From an uncultured Erysipelotrichaceae bacterium (GTDB lineage Bacteria > Bacillota_I > Bacilli_A > RFN20 > CAG-826), in contig CADCDV010000046.1 of the NCBI GenBank assembly GCA_902800255.1, positions 1-5,354 of the forward strand: 5,354 bases of DNA. The letters run 5' to 3'. Under the pieces are notes generated by a model. That model saw only the letters and a list, made by a program, of their open reading frames with translations. It made no database searches and had not been told where the DNA came from. Positions within the stretch are counted from its first letter, which is position 1. Each line of letters starts with the position of its first letter. The translations under genes and the position numbers were made by a program. Positions 1-4,146 of the stretch are shown one piece after another.

Positions 1-166
1 AGCTAGTGAAGCCAAGATCGAATCCAACCAGCAGATGGGTGCTCCAACCGTTGAAGTCACCATCGGCACAGTCAACGTTCTCGCTGGCACCAACACCTTC
101 GCTATCGAGTTCCCAGAGAGAGCCCCTGCTCTTGACTGCTACAGATTCTTACCAGTCTCCGCCTAA
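1..166 (+). CDS. C-terminal fragment of a possible carbohydrate-binding (galactose-binding-like fold) protein
   Basis: This is the 3' end of a gene that begins upstream of the window. The frame starting at base 2 is open for 54 codons and ends at TAA 164-166. The residues run from an ASEAKIES stretch through a beta-strand pattern (VEVTIGTVNVL, then AGTNTFAIEF, then ALDCYRFLPV). The order 'strand, glycine-asparagine turn (AGTN), strand, then a D-x-Y/F-x-F-L-P closing strand' resembles the last strands of CBM6/CBM35-type galactose-binding-like domains, where the motif is roughly 'L.aG.N.I.l ... .lDyi.l'. That family assignment is inference from a short tail. The upstream domains, any catalytic module and any signal peptide lie outside the window. 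A strong terminator starts about 20 bases after the stop, so this gene ends its transcription unit. The coding status is well supported; the fold is moderate to weak. Confidence 0.6.
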   Translation, partial: ASEAKIESNQQMGAPTVEVTIGTVNVLAGTNTFAIEFPERAPALDCYRFLPVSA

Positions 167-186
167 TCGATAACTAGATTAGAATT

Positions 187-213
187 AGACCCTCCTCACC
201 GAGGGTCTTTTTT
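187..213 (+). terminator. Rho-independent terminator after the carbohydrate-binding-like gene
   Basis: A perfect 7-bp stem, GACCCTC (188-194) and GAGGGTC (201-207), encloses a 6-nt loop. An A-T closing pair (187/208) can extend it, and a run of six T (208-213) follows. It ends the upstream transcript and separates it from the padR promoter about 65 bases further on. Confidence 0.92.
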
Positions 214-254
214 ATATCTCCTATTTCTTCTAGAAACGCACGCACACACGAAGG

Positions 255-266
255 AAAAAATTTTTT
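255..266 (+). promoter_or_regulatory. A6T6 tract, possible UP element of the padR promoter
   Basis: Six A followed by six T sit 11 bases before the -35 hexamer. With the transcription start placed near 313, this is about -58 to -47, where AT-rich UP elements contact the RNA polymerase alpha subunits. The tract is also intrinsically bent or stiff DNA. The sequence is certain; the role is inferred from position. Confidence 0.4.
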
Positions 267-270
267 ATCT

Positions 271-325
271 ATACCTCTTGACACGATATACTATGCCTCG
301 TATAGTATTGTGCGTTGGGAGGTAT
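271..325. promoter_or_regulatory. Concentric dyad over the promoter and RBS, probable PadR operator
   Basis: Two nested inverted repeats share one centre at base 298. The inner arms are ATACTAT (288-294) and ATAGTAT (302-308). The outer arms are ATACCTC (271-277) and GAGGTAT (319-325). Across the 27 paired positions from 271 to 325, 18 are complementary, and four of the five non-matching positions between the outer arms and the core's outer flank are transitions. The dyad covers the -35, the -10 and the ribosome binding site. Transcription should begin near 313, so it cannot fold as an RNA hairpin and is best read as a DNA operator. PadR proteins are dimers that commonly repress their own promoters; binding here is inferred. 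Confidence 0.7.
278..306 (+). promoter_or_regulatory. Sigma-A promoter of the padR-HAAS-DUF4097 operon
   Basis: A perfect -35 TTGACA (278-283) and a -10 TATAGT (301-306, one change from consensus) are separated by exactly 17 bases. The predicted transcription start is near 313, giving a leader of only about 17 nt that contains the GGGAGG ribosome binding site (317-322) of padR. Both hexamers lie within the dyad described separately, so a bound repressor would occlude the polymerase. Confidence 0.88.
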
Positions 326-329
326 TTCA

Positions 330-647
330 ATGGATGTACAACTAAAACGCGGAATACTAGATATCTGCGTCTTGGCTTCCTTGCTCCAGGGCGACTCCTA
401 CGGTTACATGATCATCAAGGATCTATCGCCCCACGTCGAGATATCGGAATCAACCTTGTATCCGATTCTCCGAAGACTAGAAGAGATGAGAGCCGTCGAA
501 ACCTATTCGATGGAACATAACGGAAGGTTAAGGAAGTATTACGCGATCACGCCATTAGGGCAAAGAAGAATCAGGATATTCCTGGATGAATGGAAATCGA
601 TGATGGATATATACGCCTACATCGAAGGGGAGATGAAAAACAGATGA
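330..647 (+). CDS. PadR-family transcriptional regulator, small (s1-like) type
   Basis: This gene encodes a 105-residue winged-helix DNA-binding protein of the PadR family (PF03551 type), which usually acts as a dimeric repressor in the cytoplasm. The start is ATG 330, eight bases after a strong GGGAGG site (317-322). A TTG at 315 is in frame but overlaps that site and is rejected. Family hallmarks in order are the N-terminal RGILDICVLASLL helix, the GDSYGYMI segment (about residues 21-28), the recognition-helix region STLYPILRRLEE (about 40-51) and the wing GRLRKYYAITPLG (about 64-76). A short C-terminal dimerisation helix follows. The length is typical of the compact subgroup lacking the extended C-terminal domain. 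It is first in a three-gene operon, and its stop overlaps the next start (ATGA, 644-647). It probably represses its own operon through the dyad at 271-325. The ligand or signal is unknown. Confidence 0.95.
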   Translation: MDVQLKRGILDICVLASLLQGDSYGYMIIKDLSPHVEISESTLYPILRRLEEMRAVETYSMEHNGRLRKYYAITPLGQRRIRIFLDEWKSMMDIYAYIEGEMKNR

Positions 648-1258
648 GAAAGAATGAATTTATTAACGAAATAAGAGGGGCCCTAAGAGGCTATCCTCGT
701 AACGAAGTAGAAAATTCAATTGAGTTCTACTCCGAGATCATCGATGACCGTATGGAAAACGGCATGAGCGAAGAACAAGCCGTTTCCTCACTTGGAAGCA
801 TCGACATGATCATCAAGAACATCAAAGTGGACATGCCACTTAAGTCGGTCATTAGGGAGACCGCGAAAGAGAGAAAAGAAGAAAGAATCCGTGAGAACAA
901 GCACATGGGCGCTGGAACGATCATCCTTCTGATTCTTGGTGCTCCATTATGGCTACCACTAGCTATCGTCGGATTTGTCCTTGTCTGCGTGTTCTTCATT
1001 GTCTTATGGGTCATTGACATCGCTGTCTTCGCAGCTGGAATTGCCCTTGCAGCCGGACTTGCCGCTGGCGCTGTTGGCTCAGTCACGAGCTTCATCGCTG
1101 GCAACCCAGGCACCGGCATCGCCTTCATCGGAGCGGGTGTGGCAGCCCTTGGCCTTGCCATCTTCCTCTTCATGGCTGGCGTTGGCATCGCCAAAGGAAA
1201 CTGCAGCTTAACCGGCAGCATCCTTAGAGGCACCAAGAGAAGGATCGTTGGAGCCTAA
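644..1258 (+). CDS. HAAS/DUF1700-domain membrane protein
   Basis: The product is 204 residues. The start is ATG 644, overlapping the padR stop in an ATGA arrangement that implies translational coupling; GGGGAG (627-632) lies 11 bases upstream. An in-frame upstream ATG at 590 lies deep inside padR and is rejected. Residues 1-60 form the HAAS-type domain (HTH-associated alpha-helical signalling; formerly DUF1700). Its signature is a helix with KNEFINEIRGAL, then EVENSIEFYSEIIDDRMENG, then MSEEQAVSSLGS. A charged linker (about 70-86, rich in R, K and E) follows. From residue 88 to about 190 the protein is very hydrophobic and Ala/Gly-rich, giving about four membrane spans. It ends in a basic, presumably cytoplasmic, tail (TKRR). 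In this family the HAAS domain is thought to relay signals to the partner PadR protein. Here that link is inferred from operon order and the stop/start overlap. Confidence 0.92.
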   Translation: MRKNEFINEIRGALRGYPRNEVENSIEFYSEIIDDRMENGMSEEQAVSSLGSIDMIIKNIKVDMPLKSVIRETAKERKEERIRENKHMGAGTIILLILGAPLWLPLAIVGFVLVCVFFIVLWVIDIAVFAAGIALAAGLAAGAVGSVTSFIAGNPGTGIAFIGAGVAALGLAIFLFMAGVGIAKGNCSLTGSILRGTKRRIVGA

Positions 1259-1274
1259 GAAAGGAGAAACGAAA

Positions 1275-2225
1275 ATGAGAACATTTGGAAAACTCGCAAT
1301 AGCAGGAACCATCTTGCTTCTTGCCGGCACCACAGTCGGAGTCGTCGGCGGAGTCATCGCCTATCAGAACAAAGAAGGCGAAATGACCAATAAAGTCGAA
1401 AAACAATATGTCGCCACAGGCGCGGCTACCACCCTCAAAATCAAAACCTTCTCTGGCAAAGTCCATCTCAAGAAGGGTGACGTCGAAACCGTCAAGATTG
1501 ATTACAAAGACGAAGAAGAAAGCCCAAAGATCGAATTCACCTTCGCCGATGGCGTTCTTACGATGAAGGAACAAGAGAGACCTTGGTACGGCTACATCAA
1601 CTTCGTCTGGCCATGGAACTACGATAAGGCCTTCCAAGAAGAAACCGTCATCACTGTTCCACAGGATTCAGATATTGATTACAAGCTTGATGTCGCTAGC
1701 GGATCGGTCCTCGTTGAGAACATCGAAACCACCAAAGGACTCGACATCCAGTGCGCAAGCGGAATGGTCGCCGTCAAAGATTCTTCTTTCGGAGGAAGCC
1801 TTGACCTTGATGCCATCTCCGGAGGCGTCTTCCTCGAGGATCTTACCGTTGGTGAGAACATCAAGCTCGATGCCACTAGCGGAACCGTGAACTTAAATAA
1901 CATTGAGTGCGGCAAGACCATCGACATCGATGCCATCTCTGGCGAAATCAAAGGCAGCAATCTCAAATGCGAAAAGATTAAGACCGATGCCACCTCTGGC
2001 AAGATCGACCTCAAGAAAGTCGACGCCGAGAAATCAATCGACATTGGCGCCGTCTCCGGAAGCATCTATCTCTCAGTCGTCGATGAGAAAGAGAATTACT
2101 CCATCAGTGTCTCTAAGAGAAGCGGCTCCGCTAACGTCGAATCCAGAACCGATGCCAGCGCTCCAAAGAGCATGAGCCTTAGCGCCACTAGCGGTTCCAT
2201 CAATGTCACATTTGAAGATAAGTAA
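1275..2225 (+). CDS. Membrane-anchored DUF4097-family beta-repeat protein
   Basis: The product is 316 residues. The start is ATG 1275, eight bases after AGGAG (1262-1266) and 16 bases after the previous stop. An in-frame TTG at 1248 lies inside the upstream gene and is rejected. Residues 6-31 form one hydrophobic N-terminal anchor or uncleaved signal segment. No lipobox cysteine is seen, so most of the chain is probably extracellular. The body is a beta-strand repeat array with an SG-x-(V/I/A) turn in each unit. Serine-glycine pairs occur near residues 60, 142, 162, 182, 202, 222, 241, 261, 283 and 306, mostly every 20 residues. This is the DUF4097 right-handed parallel-beta pattern. Relatives include B. 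subtilis YvlB and enterococcal LiaX, the latter linked to antimicrobial-peptide and daptomycin responses; a similar envelope-stress role here is inference. It is the last gene of the padR operon, with a terminator 16 bases after the stop. Confidence 0.93.
   Translation: MRTFGKLAIAGTILLLAGTTVGVVGGVIAYQNKEGEMTNKVEKQYVATGAATTLKIKTFSGKVHLKKGDVETVKIDYKDEEESPKIEFTFADGVLTMKEQERPWYGYINFVWPWNYDKAFQEETVITVPQDSDIDYKLDVASGSVLVENIETTKGLDIQCASGMVAVKDSSFGGSLDLDAISGGVFLEDLTVGENIKLDATSGTVNLNNIECGKTIDIDAISGEIKGSNLKCEKIKTDATSGKIDLKKVDAEKSIDIGAVSGSIYLSVVDEKENYSISVSKRSGSANVESRTDASAPKSMSLSATSGSINVTFEDK
1689..2204 (+). repeat. In-frame 60-bp phased repeats coding for the DUF4097 beta-coils
   Basis: The coding sequence is a degenerate tandem array with a 60-bp period. 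Equivalent codons (usually GAT GCC followed by an Ile/Thr-Ser-Gly turn) begin at 1689, 1749, 1809, 1869, 1929, 1986 and 2046. The spacings are 60, 60, 60, 60, 57 and 60 bases. Two less regular units follow, with SG turns at about 2121 and 2190. Ile and Thr alternate before the Ser-Gly turn in units 3 to 6. Each unit is probably one 20-residue coil. Confidence 0.8.
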
Positions 2226-2240
2226 TCGCTTCAAAATCAA

Positions 2241-2275
2241 AAAAGCCCCTGCAAATTGGGGCTTTTCTTTTTATT
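2241..2275. terminator. Bidirectional terminator between convergent genes
   Basis: A perfect 9-bp stem, AAAAGCCCC (2241-2249) and GGGGCTTTT (2258-2266), encloses an 8-nt loop. Plus-strand T-rich sequence follows to 2275. On the minus strand the stem's own TTTT and a T-rich tail (2231-2240 reversed) provide the U-run. It starts 15 bases after the DUF4097 stop and lies immediately beyond the aldo/keto reductase stop, so it serves both convergent units. Confidence 0.92.
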
Positions 2276-2278
2276 TTG

Positions 2279-3121
2279 TCACTCTTTTTCGTATACAGGA
2301 ACTCTATTCGCGTATATCTCAAGTTTCTCAGGAGTCTGGATGTTATATTTCTTTCCGTTATTGAGAGTGGCTATCTTTTCCATATCCTCTTCGTCTAAGG
2401 AGAATGAGAGGATTTCATAGTTGTCCCTAATATGGTCGACGTTCTTGCTACCAGGGATGACGGTGAAACCTTTGTCTAATTGCCAGCGTAAGAGCACTTG
2501 GGCGTTGCTCACTCCGTGTTTCTTAGCAATCTCCCCTATCACTTTCTGATTCAGAAGGGTTGGGTCGCCATGTCCTAGAGGGAACCAACTGACGATCTTG
2601 ATATCGTCCTTCTTGATTTGCTCGACTAATTCTTCCTGAGGGAAATATGGATGGCATTCAACCTGGATGACCTGGGGTTTGATTTCGCATATCTCATATA
2701 GCTCATCTAACCAATGGCCTTCCATATTGGAAATGCCGATGGCTTTGGTCTTTCCTTCTTTGTAAGCCTTCTCAATCATCTTGTAGCAGGCTTTCCAATC
2801 GCCTGCAGGTTGATGGACGTAAAGGAGATCGACGTAATCGACACCTAATCTCTCTAAGGTTTCTTCCACGATATTCGGGTTATGGTATTCGGTTGGCCAA
2901 ATCTTGGTGGCTAAGAAGATCTCATTCCTAGGAACGCCTGATTCTTTGATTGCACGGCCCACCGCTCTTTCGTTCCCGTATAGGTTAGCGGTATCGACAT
3001 GGCGGTAACCCATCTTGAGGGCTTCCTTCACCCCGTTATAAGCGTCAGGAGGAGAAATAAGAAAGGTTCCGATGCCAAGGGTAGGCATGATGACACCGTT
3101 ATTCAGAACGACTTTTTCCAT
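2279..3121 (-). CDS. Aldo/keto reductase (AKR5-like, 2,5-diketo-D-gluconate reductase type)
   Basis: The product is a 280-residue cytosolic NAD(P)H-dependent oxidoreductase of the (beta/alpha)8-barrel aldo/keto reductase superfamily, which reduces aldehydes or ketones to alcohols. The full catalytic tetrad is present: Asp43 and Tyr48 in the RHVDTANLYGNE motif, Lys73 in LATKIW, and His103 in LLYVHQP. Other hallmarks are the N-terminal beta-hairpin (LNNGVIMPTLGIGT), KAIGISNM around residues 128-136, the QVECHPYFPQ strand and the cofactor-phosphate loop VIPGSKNVDHIRDN near the C-terminus. The length is normal, so it is probably functional. The substrate cannot be deduced; these enzymes are promiscuous. 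The ATG lies 7 bases after the stop of a 64-codon gene and has no good Shine-Dalgarno sequence of its own, so translation may depend on coupling to that gene. It ends at the bidirectional terminator. Confidence 0.96.
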   Translation of the reverse strand: MEKVVLNNGVIMPTLGIGTFLISPPDAYNGVKEALKMGYRHVDTANLYGNERAVGRAIKESGVPRNEIFLATKIWPTEYHNPNIVEETLERLGVDYVDLLYVHQPAGDWKACYKMIEKAYKEGKTKAIGISNMEGHWLDELYEICEIKPQVIQVECHPYFPQEELVEQIKKDDIKIVSWFPLGHGDPTLLNQKVIGEIAKKHGVSNAQVLLRWQLDKGFTVIPGSKNVDHIRDNYEILSFSLDEEDMEKIATLNNGKKYNIQTPEKLEIYANRVPVYEKE

Positions 3122-3128
3122 ATGCTTA

Positions 3129-3323
3129 CTAAATGATACGCAGGAAAGCGGCTAGGAGATTCCCTGTTCCTACTCTATTTCCGTATTTGTCTTTGGTCCA
3201 ATTTGTGTTCTTTTCGTATTTTCCTAAGATCATCCCGTATTTGTCATAAAGGACGAGTTCTGTGCCGTTATCCCGGATTCTGCCTAATATCATCCCGTAT
3301 TTGTCTTTCAATACTTCTTCCAT
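3129..3323 (-). CDS. 64-residue protein of three DKYG repeats, function unknown
   Basis: I do not recognise a named family. The product is a 64-residue protein with three tandem units, each opening with DKYG. Unit 1 starts at residue 7 (DKYGMILGRI), unit 2 at residue 27 (DKYGMILGKY) and unit 3 at residue 45 (DKYGNRVGTGN), followed by a hydrophobic C-terminus (LLAAFLRII). The pattern 'D-x-x-G-x-x-(I/V/L)-G' suggests short beta-hairpins, like small beta-meander repeats that report 'tyrosine-glycine' strands. No signal peptide or membrane anchor is evident. The start is ATG 3323-3321 with a perfect GAGGAG site (3331-3336) seven bases upstream, and a TATAAT -10 lies further upstream. It precedes the aldo/keto reductase by 7 bases, so the two are co-transcribed. 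The strong ribosome binding site and in-frame repeats argue it is a real gene. Confidence 0.8.
   Translation of the reverse strand: MEEVLKDKYGMILGRIRDNGTELVLYDKYGMILGKYEKNTNWTKDKYGNRVGTGNLLAAFLRII
3169..3305 (-). repeat. Three direct DNA repeats coding for the DKYG units
   Basis: On the plus strand, 3283-3305 and 3223-3245 match at 22 of 23 bases, including an identical 17-mer (3229-3245 and 3289-3305), at a 60-base offset. A third, more diverged copy ends at 3191, 54 bases from its neighbour, and shares the core CCGTATTTGTC. Near-identity of the first two units suggests recent duplication. Confidence 0.85.
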
Positions 3324-3347
3324 GATATGACTCCTCTATTCACCTTT

Positions 3348-3353
3348 ATTATA
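3348..3353 (-). promoter_or_regulatory. Possible -10 element for the 64-residue protein/aldo-keto reductase operon
   Basis: The minus strand carries a perfect TATAAT 12 bases before the GAGGAG ribosome binding site, which gives a short leader. At 17 bases upstream there is no recognisable -35; that position lies within the tRNA operon's terminator stem. Transcription may therefore be weak, activator-dependent, or partly fed by read-through from the tRNA operon. Confidence 0.45.
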
Positions 3354-3362
3354 TGACAAAAG

Positions 3363-3390
3363 AAAAAAGGCCCGATTATTCAATCGAACC
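3363..3390 (-). terminator. Terminator of the tRNA operon
   Basis: Read on the minus strand, GGTTCGATT (3390-3382) pairs with AATCGGGCC (3377-3369) over 9 bp, including two G-U pairs, around a 4-nt loop. Six T (3368-3363) follow. It begins 14 bases after the 3' CCA of tRNA-Leu. Confidence 0.85.
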
Positions 3391-3404
3391 TCTTCTACAT
3401 AGCA

Positions 3405-3490
3405 TGGTGCTCGAGACCGGACTCGAACCGGTACGCTTTTGAGGGCGAGGGATTTTAAGTCCCTTGCGTCTACCATTCCGCCACTCGAGC
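3405..3490 (-). tRNA. tRNA-Leu (anticodon TAA)
   Basis: This is an 86-nt class II tRNA with genome-encoded CCA. The acceptor arms GCTCGAG and CTCGAGC are fully complementary, with discriminator A. The anticodon loop is CTTAAAA, giving anticodon TAA that reads UUA and UUG. A long variable arm and a GGTTCGAGTCC T-arm are present. It is the last gene of the five-tRNA operon. Confidence 0.96.
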
Positions 3491-3524
3491 AGCTGTCATT
3501 TCCTAGGTCCCAGATAAAGAAATA

Positions 3525-3543
3525 GGTTCCCGCCATAGGAACC
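3525..3543 (-). other. Hairpin in the Lys-Leu tRNA spacer
   Basis: A perfect 6-bp inverted repeat, GGTTCC and GGAACC, separated by 7 bases, lies in the 71-nt spacer between tRNA-Lys and tRNA-Leu. Read on the minus strand it is followed by TATTTCTTTAT, a T-rich but not uninterrupted tract. It could be a weak attenuator or a precursor-processing signal. No function can be shown. Confidence 0.5.
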
Positions 3544-3561
3544 AATCATAAGAAGTAAATT

Positions 3562-3637
3562 TGGTCCCCCGTGTGAGGCTCGAACTCACGACCCCTTGAT
3601 TAAAAGTCAAGTGCTCTACCACTGAGCTAACGGAGGA
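3562..3637 (-). tRNA. tRNA-Lys (anticodon TTT)
   Basis: This is a 76-nt tRNA with encoded CCA. The acceptor arms TCCTCCG and CGGGGGA pair with one G-U, with discriminator A. The anticodon stem CTTGA/TCAAG closes the loop CTTTTAA, giving TTT. D-arm TTAGCTCAGTGGTAGAGCA and T-arm GTTCGAGCC are canonical. Confidence 0.97.
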
Positions 3638-3641
3638 GTCA

Positions 3642-3717
3642 TGGCTGGGGTGGCTGGGATCGAACCAGCGAAATGACAGAGTCAAAGTCTGTTGCCTTAC
3701 CACTTGGCTACACCCCA
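3642..3717 (-). tRNA. tRNA-Gln (anticodon TTG)
   Basis: This is a 76-nt tRNA with encoded CCA. The acceptor arms TGGGGTG and CACCCCA are complementary, with discriminator G as expected for glutamine. The anticodon stem ACAGA/TCTGT closes the loop CTTTGAC, giving TTG. Only 4 bases separate it from tRNA-Lys and 8 from tRNA-Tyr. Confidence 0.97.
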
Positions 3718-3725
3718 ATAAAGGA

Positions 3726-3809
3726 TGGTGGGCGAAGATGGATTTGAACCACCGAACCGTTAGGAGCTGATTTACAGTCAGCCGCGTTTGGCCACTTCGC
3801 TATTCGCCC
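3726..3809 (-). tRNA. tRNA-Tyr (anticodon GTA)
   Basis: This is an 84-nt class II tRNA with encoded CCA and a long variable arm, as is usual for bacterial tRNA-Tyr. The acceptor arms GGGCGAA and TTCGCCC are complementary, with discriminator A. The stem GCTGA/TCAGC closes the loop CTGTAAA, giving anticodon GTA. Confidence 0.97.
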
Positions 3810-3844
3810 ACGATGCTAAGGACATACACGTTCTTTTTCTCACT

Positions 3845-3919
3845 TGGTGGATGCTACAGGTTTCGAACCTGTGACCCCCGCCTTGTAAGGGCGATGCTCT
3901 CCCGCTGAGCTAAGCATCC
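3845..3919 (-). tRNA. tRNA-Val (anticodon TAC)
   Basis: This is a 75-nt tRNA with encoded CCA. The acceptor arms GGATGCT and AGCATCC are complementary, with discriminator A. The loop CTTACAA gives anticodon TAC, and the T-arm CAGGTTCGAAACCTG is canonical. It is the promoter-proximal gene of the five-tRNA operon. Confidence 0.97.
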
Positions 3920-3951
3920 AGACATAGAGGCCGCCTAAACGTGCGGATAAT

Positions 3952-3980
3952 AATATACCATTGCGTAGCAACCTCGTCAA
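3952..3980 (-). promoter_or_regulatory. Promoter of the tRNA operon
   Basis: On the minus strand a -35 TTGACG (3980-3975) and a -10 TATATT (3957-3952) are separated by 17 bases. Downstream, near the expected start point, lies a GC-rich stretch (CCGCACG, about 3947-3941), consistent with the GC-rich discriminators of stringently controlled stable-RNA promoters. The first mature tRNA base is about 32 bases past the -10. Confidence 0.8.
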
Positions 3981-4059
3981 TTTCATTTTGAACTATCTTC
4001 GAGAGGCGAGGAAATTTGCCTATTATCTATATTTTCTTTTGTTTTTGCCTTGGTACTTT

Positions 4060-4088
4060 TTGACTAGATTTCACGCGCGTTTTATAAT
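4060..4088 (+). promoter_or_regulatory. Promoter of the MFS transporter gene
   Basis: A -35 TTGACT (4060-4065) and a perfect -10 TATAAT (4083-4088) are separated by 17 bases. The expected start is near 4095, giving a leader of about 52 nt. The stretch from 3981 to 4059, between this and the divergent tRNA promoter, is AT-rich and I see no gene in it. Confidence 0.9.
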
Positions 4089-4104
4089 GGAACAGCATTG
4101 AATT

Positions 4105-4125
4105 TATAGGGTTAACTACCCTATA
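4105..4125 (+). promoter_or_regulatory. Inverted repeat in the transporter leader, possible operator
   Basis: Perfect 8-bp arms, TATAGGGT (4105-4112) and ACCCTATA (4118-4125), are separated by 5 bases. The repeat sits about 10 to 30 bases after the predicted transcription start and ends 6 bases before the AAGGAG ribosome binding site (4132-4137). It could be a roadblock operator for a sugar-responsive repressor or a small mRNA hairpin. It has no U-run, so it is not a terminator. Confidence 0.6.
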
Positions 4126-4146
4126 GGAAATAAGGAGTCTTCTTCT

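Noticed and set aside
727..1236. 169-codon minus-strand reading frame opposite the HAAS gene
   Set aside because: It is an antisense shadow of the Ala/Gly-rich membrane region, producing a low-complexity Ala/Pro/Met protein. The plus-strand gene has a proper start, family motifs and operon context.
1224..1637. 137-codon minus-strand reading frame opposite the DUF4097 gene start
   Set aside because: It overlaps the well-supported DUF4097 gene on the other strand, has no ribosome binding site or promoter, and its protein resembles no family.
3336..3545. 69-codon minus-strand reading frame over the tRNA-Leu gene
   Set aside because: It runs through a complete tRNA-Leu, the spacer and the operon terminator. 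Its composition is set by tRNA sequence and it has no convincing ribosome binding site.
3503..3718. 71-codon minus-strand reading frame across tRNA-Gln and tRNA-Lys
   Set aside because: It is a typical false gene call over tRNA genes: nearly all its length is two well-formed tRNAs.
3811..3844. Short repeat of the tRNA-Val 3' acceptor (TAGCATC) in the Val-Tyr spacer, considered as a decayed tRNA copy or attachment site
   Set aside because: Only 7 bases match and there is no T-arm remnant, integrase gene or second longer copy in the window.
3961..3971. Small palindrome TTGC-GTA-GCAA in the tRNA promoter spacer
   Set aside because: Four-base arms are too short to support an operator call without comparative data.
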